The notes under the pieces: generated by a model | What the model was told of the DNA's origin: nothing | Seen by the model: only the letters and a program-made list of their open reading frames with translations | The model's database searches: none | Shown: positions 1 to 5,128 of the stretch, piece by piece | How positions within the stretch are numbered: position 1 is the first letter of the stretch | Layout of the letters: the number at the start of each line of letters is the position of its first letter | Position numbers and translations under genes: made by a program | Assembly: GCA_020052215.1 (NCBI GenBank) | Contig: JAGVPN010000134.1 | Coordinates: 1-5,225, forward strand | Direction: 5' to 3' | DNA: 5,225 nt | From: Syntrophobacterales bacterium | GTDB lineage: Bacteria > Desulfobacterota > Desulfobaccia > Desulfobaccales > 0-14-0-80-60-11

Positions 1-20
1 TAGAGGTAACTCTGGCTTTA

Positions 21-62
21 TGGTTGCAACCACCGTAGGGGCGGTTCGCGAACCGCCCCTAC
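21..62. repeat. Perfect 28-bp palindrome beside a 12-bp palindrome
   Basis: Positions 35-62 are a perfect palindrome whose 14-base half is GTAGGGGCGGTTCG, with its axis between bases 48 and 49. Immediately to the left, 21-32 is a second perfect palindrome with half TGGTTG. From general knowledge, palindromes of the GTAGGGGCG...CGCCCCTAC type are dispersed in many copies between genes of several environmental bacterial lineages. As RNA it would form a strong GC hairpin, but no T-run follows, so it is not a standard intrinsic terminator. It lies about 70 bases before the small gene at 136. Confidence 0.85.
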
Positions 63-135
63 AATTCGGATTATTACTTGTTTGACGGCAACTTGGTATC
101 AGACGCCCACATTTCCCTTAGGGTGAGGTTTGGTA

Positions 136-399
136 ATGAAAGATAAGGCGAACAGCCCCGGGAGCTTCATCAAGATGGAGGAGGCCCGGAGGTTGATGGA
201 CCAGGGTCATTATCAGGAGTCCCTGATTGTGGCGTTGGATGCACTGTTACAAGAATTGGACATCCTGCGGCGTTCTCTCCTGGTCTTGCAGACAGTGACC
301 CGATCGGAATTGTCGGCCGCAACCCCGCCGGCCCCGGAAGAGGCTCCCCACCCCGAACCTTACTGGCTGCCGGCGGTCAAACCCCGGGTCTTGCATTGA
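136..399 (+). CDS. Small helical protein of unknown function
   Basis: I do not recognise this 87-residue protein. A purine-rich ribosome binding site (GGTGAGG, 122-128) sits 7 bases before the ATG at 136. A TTG at 130 in the same frame would be only one base from that site, so ATG 136 is preferred. After a short polar start, the middle (about residues 12-55) is strongly helical, with an acidic/basic helix (EEARRLMDQGHYQES) and then a leucine-rich amphipathic stretch (LDALLQELDILRRSLLVLQ). This resembles one TPR-like helix pair or a short coiled coil. The tail is rich in Pro and Glu and looks disordered. There is no signal peptide, membrane segment or cysteine motif, so a cytoplasmic protein is likely. 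It stands alone, 250 bases before the efflux operon and with no visible link to it. Codon use is mildly GC-rich, consistent with a real gene. Confidence 0.55.
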   Translation: MKDKANSPGSFIKMEEARRLMDQGHYQESLIVALDALLQELDILRRSLLVLQTVTRSELSAATPPAPEEAPHPEPYWLPAVKPRVLH

Positions 400-645
400 G
401 GCCAAGGTTTTCCGTTCCCTGGCGGCTAACCCTTGTCACGCTCTGCCCCCGGTTTTTAAAGAAAAAATGCGGCGGGGCTCGCCAGGGAGGATAAGAAGGG
501 ATCGTTGATTGCCGGGGGATGGCGGGGCTCTGCCGCCTTAGGCGGGACCTGGTCCCGGAAGATTGCCTCTTACGCCGAGATTTGCTAAAGTGGAAAGGCC
601 TGACGAACCTGGCGGGGCGGAAGGCCTAATTTCTTTTCAGGAACT
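400..645. other. Intergenic region with GC-rich inverted and direct repeats
   Basis: This 246-base gap holds no credible gene. It contains a long-range inverted repeat, TCCCTGGCG at 416-424 with CGCCAGGGA at 480-488. It also has the direct repeat GGCGGGGCTC at 471-480 and 521-530, with a related GGCGGGGCGG at 611-620, and a compact palindrome at 533-545 (CCGCCT, one base, AGGCGG). None is followed by a T-run, so no intrinsic terminator for the upstream gene can be called. The right part carries the putative promoter of the efflux operon. Confidence 0.5.
563..591 (+). promoter_or_regulatory. Putative sigma-70 promoter of the efflux operon
   Basis: A -35-like TTGCCT (563-568, 4 of 6 consensus) is separated by 17 bases from a -10-like TAAAGT (586-591, 4 of 6). 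TG one base upstream of the -10 box (583-584) fits an extended -10 element. Transcription would start near 598, giving a leader of about 50 bases before the adaptor gene. This is a consensus match by eye only; chance matches are common, though the position suits the operon. Confidence 0.4.
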
Positions 646-651
646 TTGCCA

Positions 652-1869
652 TTGTCTCCTGATCTCGACAAACTCCGCATTCAGCGCCCGGGGGAAGGGC
701 GCCCGGCCGCGGCCTCCTCCCGGAGCCGCCTGATCATAATTTTCCTGGGCCTGATCGGGCTGGGACTCGTCGGGCTCTACCTCTGGGGCCCCCTCCAGGC
801 GGCGACGGAAGTCACCACCACGGTGGTGGCCCGCCTCTACCCGGCCCAGGCCTACACGGTCTTAAACGCCAGCGGCTACGTGGTGGCCCAGCGCAAGGCC
901 GCGGTTTCCTCCAAAAGCACCGGCCGCCTGGTCTACCTGGGGGTGGAAGAAGGCAGCCGGGTCAAGAAGGGCCAGATCCTGGCCTCCCTGGAGAATGAGG
1001 ATTTGATTGCCTCCCGGGACCAGGCCATCGCGCAGGTGAAGCAGGCCCAAGCCGACCTGGGCGCGGCGCAGGCGGAACTGGAGGACGCCCGTCTCCAGTA
1101 CCAGCGCTATAAGACCCTGGCGGCCCAAGACCTGGTTCCCAAGCAGGACTTCGATACCGCCGTGGCCCGGGACGCTAAAGCCAGGGCCGGGGTGGCCGCG
1201 GCCCAGGCCCGCATCATGGTGGCCCGGGCCGGGCTGGCCAATACCCAGGCGGCCCTGGAATACACCTACATCCGCGGCCCCTTCGACGGGGTGGTGACCA
1301 CTAAATATGCCGAGGTGGGGGAAGTGGTGGCCCCTTTCGGCGCCGCGGCCAATGCCCGGGCCGCAGTGGTGACCATGGCCGACCTGAACTCCCTGATGGT
1401 GGAAGTGGATGTGGCGGAATCCAACCTGGACAAGGTGCGCCTGGGACAACCCTGTGAAATTTCCCTGGACGCCATTCCCGACCGGCGCTTTGCCGGCGAG
1501 GTCCACATGATTGTCCCCACCGCCGACCGGACCAAGGCCACCGTGCTCACCAAGGTGAAATTTCTGGAGACGGACGGCCGCATCCTGCCGGAAATGAGCG
1601 CCAAGGTGGCCTTTCTCTCCCAGCCCCTGGACCCGGGGGCGCGCCAGCCTCTCCTGACCATCCCCAAAAGCGCCCTCCTCACCCGGGAAGGCCGCACCTA
1701 CAGTTTTCTGGTGACCGGCAACCGGGTGAAGCTGGTCCCCGTCACCCCGGGACTCACCCTGAACGACCTGGTGGAGGTCGCCGGCGGCCTCAAGGAAGGG
1801 GACCGGGTGGTCCTGAACCCGCCCGCCTCCTTGAAGGACGGCTCCCGGGTGAAAGTCAAAGAGTCATGA
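652..1869 (+). CDS. Periplasmic adaptor (membrane fusion protein) of an ABC efflux pump, MacA/HlyD family
   Basis: This adaptor should link an inner-membrane ABC permease to an outer-membrane TolC-like channel. Residue numbers here count from TTG 646. In order they show a cytoplasmic N-terminus, one membrane anchor (about 28-48), a first lipoyl half (about 86-118, with GVEEGSRVKKGQILASLEN), a coiled-coil hairpin (about 120-205, rich in Ala, Gln and Lys), a second lipoyl half (206-232, YIRGPFDGVVTTKYAEVGEVV), a beta-barrel domain (about 246-325) and a membrane-proximal domain to the end. The hairpin tip keeps Arg154 and Leu158 of the RLS channel-docking motif known in MacA-type adaptors, but Pro165 replaces the usual Ser. 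There is no ATG or GTG start between the upstream in-frame stop (601) and the first TTG. TTG 646 is only 2 bases from the AGGAA site (639-643), while TTG 652 is 8 bases away, so I favour 652. About 405 residues is normal for the family. The gene overlaps the ATPase gene by 4 bases. Confidence 0.93.
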   Translation: MSPDLDKLRIQRPGEGRPAAASSRSRLIIIFLGLIGLGLVGLYLWGPLQAATEVTTTVVARLYPAQAYTVLNASGYVVAQRKAAVSSKSTGRLVYLGVEEGSRVKKGQILASLENEDLIASRDQAIAQVKQAQADLGAAQAELEDARLQYQRYKTLAAQDLVPKQDFDTAVARDAKARAGVAAAQARIMVARAGLANTQAALEYTYIRGPFDGVVTTKYAEVGEVVAPFGAAANARAAVVTMADLNSLMVEVDVAESNLDKVRLGQPCEISLDAIPDRRFAGEVHMIVPTADRTKATVLTKVKFLETDGRILPEMSAKVAFLSQPLDPGARQPLLTIPKSALLTREGRTYSFLVTGNRVKLVPVTPGLTLNDLVEVAGGLKEGDRVVLNPPASLKDGSRVKVKES

Positions 1870-2585
1870 CTGGGAACCCGGCCCTCACCCCGGCCCCGGT
1901 GGTTTCCATCGCCCACCTGAATAAATCCTATCGGCGGGGCAGCGTGGTGCTGCCGGTCCTCCAGGACATCAGCCTCACCATCCGGGCCGGGGAATTTTTA
2001 GCCCTCATGGGTCCTTCCGGCTCCGGGAAAACCACCTTGCTCAACCTCATCGCCGGGTTGGACCGCCCGGACTCCGGCCACCTTACGGTGCACGGCATCA
2101 ACCTCCCGGCCCTCACCGAGTCCCAGCTGGCGGATTGGCGGGCCGCCAACGTGGGCTTCGTCTTCCAGTTTTATCACCTCATCCCGGTGCTCACCGCCTT
2201 TGAAAACGTGGAACTGCCCCTGCTGCTCACCCGGCTGTCCCGGCGGGAGAGAAAGGAGCACGTGGACCTGGTCCTGGAACTGGTGAACCTCAGCGACCGC
2301 CAGAACCACTACCCGTCCCAGCTCTCCGGCGGCCAGCAGCAGCGGGTGGCCATCGCCCGGGCCCTGGTCACCGACCCCACCCTCATCGCCGCGGATGAGC
2401 CCACCGGCGACCTGGACAAGAAATCCGCCGGGGAAATCATGGACCTGTTGACCCGGCTGAACCAAGATTTTCAGAAAACCATCATCATCGTCACCCACGA
2501 CCCGGAAGCCGCAGCCCACGCCGGCCGCATCCGCCGCCTCATCAAGGGGCAGTTGCTGAACGAAACAGAGCCGCACGATGATTAA
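1866..2585 (+). CDS. ABC exporter ATP-binding protein, MacB/LolD type
   Basis: This is the cytoplasmic nucleotide-binding subunit that hydrolyses ATP to drive the FtsX-type permease encoded downstream. All catalytic motifs are intact: Walker A GPSGSGKT (residues 49-56), Q-loop Gln101, signature LSGGQ (153-157), Walker B ending in LIAADEP with Glu178, D-loop GDLD (181-184) and switch His211. The stretch after the Q-loop ([20 protein letters not shown]) is typical of the MacB/LolD/YknY branch, which work with mechanotransmission permeases rather than with pore-forming transporters. Length (239 residues) is normal for a stand-alone subunit. The ATG lies in an ATGA overlap with the adaptor stop, so translation is probably coupled. 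Unusually, its permease does not follow directly: a phosphorylase gene and repeats intervene. The substrate cannot be read from this subunit. Confidence 0.97.
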   Translation: MTGNPALTPAPVVSIAHLNKSYRRGSVVLPVLQDISLTIRAGEFLALMGPSGSGKTTLLNLIAGLDRPDSGHLTVHGINLPALTESQLADWRAANVGFVFQFYHLIPVLTAFENVELPLLLTRLSRRERKEHVDLVLELVNLSDRQNHYPSQLSGGQQQRVAIARALVTDPTLIAADEPTGDLDKKSAGEIMDLLTRLNQDFQKTIIIVTHDPEAAAHAGRIRRLIKGQLLNETEPHDD

Positions 2586-2621
2586 GCGGCAGCCGGGCGG
2601 GCGCAATTGCGGCCGGGGGAT

Positions 2622-2727
2622 TAATACCGCTTCGCCATCAACTGGTGGCACCGGCGTCTCGCCTGTGCAGCCGCAGGCTGAAGCCTGCGGCTACCAATAA
2701 TGGTCTTCTGAACGCAATTCGGTATAA
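2622..2727. repeat. Dispersed repeat element, copy A (~106 bp, MITE/REP-like)
   Basis: The element is bounded by TAATACC (2622-2628) and GGTATAA (2721-2727), inverted repeats that match at 6 of 7 positions. Inside are two hairpins: 2648-2656 with 2660-2668 (one mismatch), and 2671-2679 with 2682-2690 (CCGCAGGCT, perfect). They are enclosed by a 5-bp outer stem, TGGTG 2643-2647 with TACCA 2692-2696, which includes one G-T pair. A second copy starts at 5129; the core 2661-2701 matches 5169-5209 at 39 of 41 positions. It codes for nothing and fills most of the gap between the ATPase and phosphorylase genes. Its right end lies 3 bases before the phosphorylase ATG. A non-autonomous mobile element is an inference; no target-site duplication was established. 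Confidence 0.75.
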
Positions 2728-2730
2728 GTC

Positions 2731-3558
2731 ATGGACATCACCAGCCCCATTCCCAAAAATGCCCAGGGCCGGTTTTATCACCTCGACTGCGCCCCCGGGG
2801 AACTGGCGCCCTATATCCTGACCTGCGGCGACCCGTTCCGGGCCCAGAGGATCGCCCGCCGGCTCACCCGGGTGGATATGCGGCGGAAAAACCGGGAGTT
2901 TCTCACCTATACCGGCATCTATCGGGACATTCCGGTCTCGGTCATGGCCACCGGCATCGGCGCCCCGGCCAGCGCCATCGCCATCGTGGAAGCGGCCAAC
3001 TGCGTCAATCCGGTGACTTTTATCCGCCTGGGCACCTGCGGGGCGCTCCAAGGATATATCGAGGTGGGAGACCTGGTCATCACCGAATCGGCCTGGCGGG
3101 ATGAAAATACCACCCAGGCTTACGCCCCGGCGGATTTCGTCCCCCAGGCCGCGCCGGAAATCGTGGCGGCCCTGAGAGAGGCGGCCGAGGGCCTAAAAGT
3201 GCGGCATCACCTGGGCCTCACCTGCACCACGGCGGATTTTTACGCCGGCCAGGGCCGGACGGCGCCGGGGTTTCCCGCCCTGGATCCCCACAAGGTGGCC
3301 CGCCTCAGCCAGGCCGGGGTCCTCAACCTGGAGATGGAGATGTCCGCCTACCTGACCCTGGCCGCGGTCTCCACGTATCGGATCAGGGCCGGGGGCGTGT
3401 GCCTGGTCCTCAATAACCGGGTGACCAGCCAGGGGATCCCTGCGGCTCACGCTCAGCGGCAGGCCGGGCGGCGCCTCATCGACGTAGGTTTGTTGGCCCT
3501 GGCAATTCTGGCGGCCAGAGATCAACGGGAGCAAAAATTTACCTGGTTCCCAAGCTGA
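2731..3558 (+). CDS. Uridine phosphorylase-like nucleoside phosphorylase (NP-I family)
   Basis: The enzyme probably splits uridine with phosphate into uracil and ribose 1-phosphate in the cytoplasm (pyrimidine salvage). Matches to the E. coli Udp pattern, from memory, run along the chain: phosphate-site Gly33-Asp34 (CGDPFR), Arg55 in NREF, ATGIGAPASAIAI (73-85), Arg99 and Thr102 in FIRLGTCGALQ, and the ribose-site E-M-E (201-203). Gln174 and Arg176 in FYAGQGR match the uracil-contacting Gln and Arg of Udp, which favours uridine over purine nucleosides. It has 275 residues against about 253 in E. coli, with a longer N-terminus and a short insert after Arg176. ATG 2731 has no good ribosome binding site; the preceding bases are the end of repeat copy A. 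The last four residues and the stop come from the palindrome at 3543. Codon use resembles the neighbours. It sits inside an efflux operon with no evident functional link. A different pyrimidine or purine substrate remains possible. Confidence 0.85.
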   Translation: MDITSPIPKNAQGRFYHLDCAPGELAPYILTCGDPFRAQRIARRLTRVDMRRKNREFLTYTGIYRDIPVSVMATGIGAPASAIAIVEAANCVNPVTFIRLGTCGALQGYIEVGDLVITESAWRDENTTQAYAPADFVPQAAPEIVAALREAAEGLKVRHHLGLTCTTADFYAGQGRTAPGFPALDPHKVARLSQAGVLNLEMEMSAYLTLAAVSTYRIRAGGVCLVLNNRVTSQGIPAAHAQRQAGRRLIDVGLLALAILAARDQREQKFTWFPS

Positions 3559-3571
3559 GCTTGGGAACCAG
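3543..3571. repeat. Perfect palindrome overlapping the phosphorylase 3' end
   Basis: Two 14-base arms, CTGGTTCCCAAGCT and its exact complement, flank a single central G at 3557. The phosphorylase stop TGA (3556-3558) lies at the axis, so the left arm encodes the final Trp-Phe-Pro-Ser. From general knowledge, GGTTCCCAAGCT...AGCTTGGGAACC palindromes recur between genes in several environmental lineages. It could form a strong transcript hairpin, but no T-run follows, so it is not a standard terminator. A smaller inverted pair, GTAGG (3574-3578) and CCTAC (3582-3586), lies just beyond. Confidence 0.85.
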
Positions 3572-3596
3572 AGGTAGGCACCCTACAATATACTTG

Positions 3597-3623
3597 GGCA
3601 CAGGCTGGAAAGCCTGTGCCACC
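3597..3623 (-). repeat. Solo inverted hairpin related to repeat copy B
   Basis: GGCACAGGCT (3597-3606) pairs perfectly with 3611-3620 around a 4-base loop. Read on the minus strand, 3623 to 3597 matches 5151-5177 of repeat copy B at 25 of 27 positions, including the TTCC loop. It is therefore the first hairpin of that element in the opposite orientation, without the second hairpin. It lies between the phosphorylase and permease genes. Confidence 0.75.
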
Positions 3624-3654
3624 TAAAACCCAGAACCCGGAACCTAAAACCCGT
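3620..3654. repeat. Degenerate heptamer tandem array running into the permease start
   Basis: Five successive 7-base units can be read: CACCTAA (3620), AACCCAG (3627), AACCCGG (3634), AACCTAA (3641) and AACCCGT (3648-3654). The exact 11-mer ACCTAAAACCC recurs 21 bases apart (3621 and 3642), which is three units. The final GT of the last unit is the first two bases of the permease GTG start codon. The array occupies the place where a ribosome binding site would normally lie; the only weak candidate is GGAA at 3639-3642. Confidence 0.6.
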
Positions 3655-4804
3655 GCTAAAACTCACCTGGCGCAATACCATCCGGCATCCGCTGCGAGCC
3701 GCGCTCACCATCCTGGGCATGGCGGTGGCGGTGCTGGCCTTTGCCTTGCTGCGCACCGTGGTGGCGGCCTGGTATTCCGGGGTGGACGCCGCCTCCCCGG
3801 CCCGCCTGGTGAGCCGAAACGCCATCTCCCTGGTCTTTCCCCTGCCCATGGCCTATCTGCCCAAAATCCAGGCCATCCCCGGCATTGTCGGGCTGGCCTA
3901 CGGCTGCTGGTTCGGCGGTACCTACATTGACGAGCGGCATTTCTTCCCGAAGTTTGCCGTGGAGGTCCGCCGCTACTTCTCCATCTATCCCGAGTACGTC
4001 ATCCCCGAGGCCCAGAAGCTGGCCTTTTTCCAGGACCGCCGGGGCGCCGCGGTGGGCCGGACCCTGGCGACCCGCTACGGCTGGAAGCTGGGAGACCCCG
4101 TGGTCATCAAAGGCACCATTTATCCCGGCGAATGGCAGTTCATCATCCGGGCTATCTACACCGGGGCCGAACCCACCACCGACGAATCCCGCTTCTTTTT
4201 CCATTGGGATTACCTGAATGAGTCGTTGAAGAAGAGCGGCTCCAGCCGGGCCGATAACGTGGGGTGGTTTCTCATCAAGGTGGCCCGGCCGGACCTGGCG
4301 CCCCGGGTGGCGGCCCAGGTGGACGGGCTCTTCCAGAACAGCCTGGCCGAGACCCTGACGGAAACGGAACAGGCCTTCGCCCTGGGGTTTGTTTCCATGA
4401 CCGAAGCCATTCTCCTGGCTATCCAGGTGGTGTCCTGGGTGGTTATCGGCGTCATCCTGGTGGTGCTGGCCAACACCATGGCCATGAACGCCCGGGAACG
4501 CCAGGGGGAGTATGCCGTCCTCAAGACCATGGGTTTCAAGGCCCGGCACCTGGCCGGCCTCATCTTGGGGGAATCCCTGATCCTGGCCCTGGCCGGGGGC
4601 CTGGTGGGGGAGGTCCTGACCTTCCCGGCGGTGCATTTCTTTAAGGTATCCCTGGGCCAGTATTTTCGGGTCTTTCCCCTCACCCGGGCCACCCTGATCC
4701 TGGGGCTGGCGGTGGCCCTGGCGGTGGGCCTCCTGGCGGCGCTGCTGCCGGCCTGGCGGGCCTCCCGGCTGAGCATCGCCGAGGCGTTGAGGAAAGTGGG
4801 ATGA
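3653..4804 (+). CDS. ABC exporter permease, FtsX/MacB family
   Basis: This is the inner-membrane subunit expected to pair with the ATPase at 1866-2585. The 383 residues show the standard four-helix layout: a first membrane helix (about 15-37), a large periplasmic domain (about 40-240), then three helices near 250-276, 300-326 and 345-367. The MNARERQGEYAVLKTMGF segment (278-295), after the second helix, is the hallmark of the FtsX domain and lies at the coupling interface with the ATPase. The C-terminus ends in PAWRASRLSIAEALRKVG, also typical. GTG 3653 is chosen because the resulting N-terminus (MLKLTWRNTIRHPLRAALTILG) matches the usual family start. The ribosome binding site is poor, because a heptamer tandem array occupies the leader. 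It is separated from the ATPase gene by the phosphorylase and repeats. FtsX-type permeases act as dimers, so one copy could make a homodimer; a second permease downstream is not present in this window. Confidence 0.94.
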   Translation: MLKLTWRNTIRHPLRAALTILGMAVAVLAFALLRTVVAAWYSGVDAASPARLVSRNAISLVFPLPMAYLPKIQAIPGIVGLAYGCWFGGTYIDERHFFPKFAVEVRRYFSIYPEYVIPEAQKLAFFQDRRGAAVGRTLATRYGWKLGDPVVIKGTIYPGEWQFIIRAIYTGAEPTTDESRFFFHWDYLNESLKKSGSSRADNVGWFLIKVARPDLAPRVAAQVDGLFQNSLAETLTETEQAFALGFVSMTEAILLAIQVVSWVVIGVILVVLANTMAMNARERQGEYAVLKTMGFKARHLAGLILGESLILALAGGLVGEVLTFPAVHFFKVSLGQYFRVFPLTRATLILGLAVALAVGLLAALLPAWRASRLSIAEALRKVG

Positions 4805-4867
4805 GGAGAAGGGGAGCAGTGAGCACTGAGTTTATTAGATACTTTACCGTCCGGAAAGTTTTTAATT

Positions 4868-4905
4868 CCCTCCCCCTTGATGGGGGAGGGTTAGGGTGGG
4901 GGTGA
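4868..4905. repeat. CCCTCCCCC hairpin with G-rich tail
   Basis: CCCTCCCCC (4868-4876) pairs perfectly with GGGGGAGGG (4882-4890) around the loop TTGAT. A G-rich tail follows (GGGTGGGGGTGA, 4894-4905). From general knowledge this hairpin-plus-tail wording is common as a dispersed intergenic repeat. It begins 64 bases after the permease stop. It may stall or protect transcripts, but the missing T-run argues against a standard terminator. The several G-runs could form a G-quadruplex, which is inference. Confidence 0.65.
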
Positions 4906-5002
4906 AAATGCCGCGTTATAACGGGGGGTTCCCCTGACACCCCCCTCCCCCCAGGGGCATACGCGCTAACTTAAGGTTGATTTTCATTATTAACCCTATT
5001 TA

Positions 5003-5090
5003 TTGTCATTCTGAGCGAAGCGAAGAATCTCCAAAATTATCGGCACTTAGAGAGATTCTTCACTGCGCTGCGCTTCGTTCAGAATGACAA
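5003..5090. repeat. 88-base imperfect inverted repeat, MITE-like
   Basis: The outer arms 5003-5021 and 5072-5090 pair at all 19 positions with one G-T wobble (TTGTCATTCTGAGCGAAGC on the left). After about 10 unpaired bases on the right side only (5062-5071), the inner arms GAAGAATCT (5022-5030) and AGATTCTTC (5053-5061) pair perfectly, leaving a 22-base loop. From general knowledge, the TGTCATTCTGAGCGAAGCGAAGAATCT theme is a very widespread dispersed repeat across unrelated bacteria. No open reading frame lies inside, and no terminator T-run follows. Confidence 0.8.
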
Positions 5091-5128
5091 AAAACCAACT
5101 TTCTTTACAAAATATTGAATTAATCTTC

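Noticed and set aside
82..87. TTGACG as a -35 box for the small gene at 136
   Set aside because: No reasonable -10 hexamer lies 16-18 bases downstream; the expected position is GC-rich.
862..1506. Minus-strand open frame (214 codons) opposite the adaptor gene
   Set aside because: Gly/His-rich low-complexity translation with no motif, fully covered by a well-supported adaptor gene.
1998..2651. Minus-strand open frame (217 codons) opposite the ATPase gene
   Set aside because: It is antisense to intact Walker and signature motifs, and its composition is typical of a shadow frame.
2586..2730. Riboswitch or attenuator controlling the phosphorylase gene
   Set aside because: The structure is explained by a repeat element present again at 5129, where no gene is seen to follow within the window, and I recognise no riboswitch core.
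3656..4636. Long open frame (326 codons) on the minus strand opposite the permease gene
   Set aside because: Its translation is dominated by Gly, His, Gln and Pro, the usual look of a GC-rich shadow frame. The plus-strand frame has clear family motifs and membrane helices.
4868..4890. Intrinsic terminator for the permease gene
   Set aside because: The stem is strong, but it is followed by TTAGGG and G-runs rather than a T-run.
4819..4905. 28-codon frame starting GTG after a purine-rich site just past the permease
   Set aside because: Its second half is the CCCTCCCCC repeat and its start lies in a heptamer repeat. The peptide resembles nothing known, so it is most likely chance.
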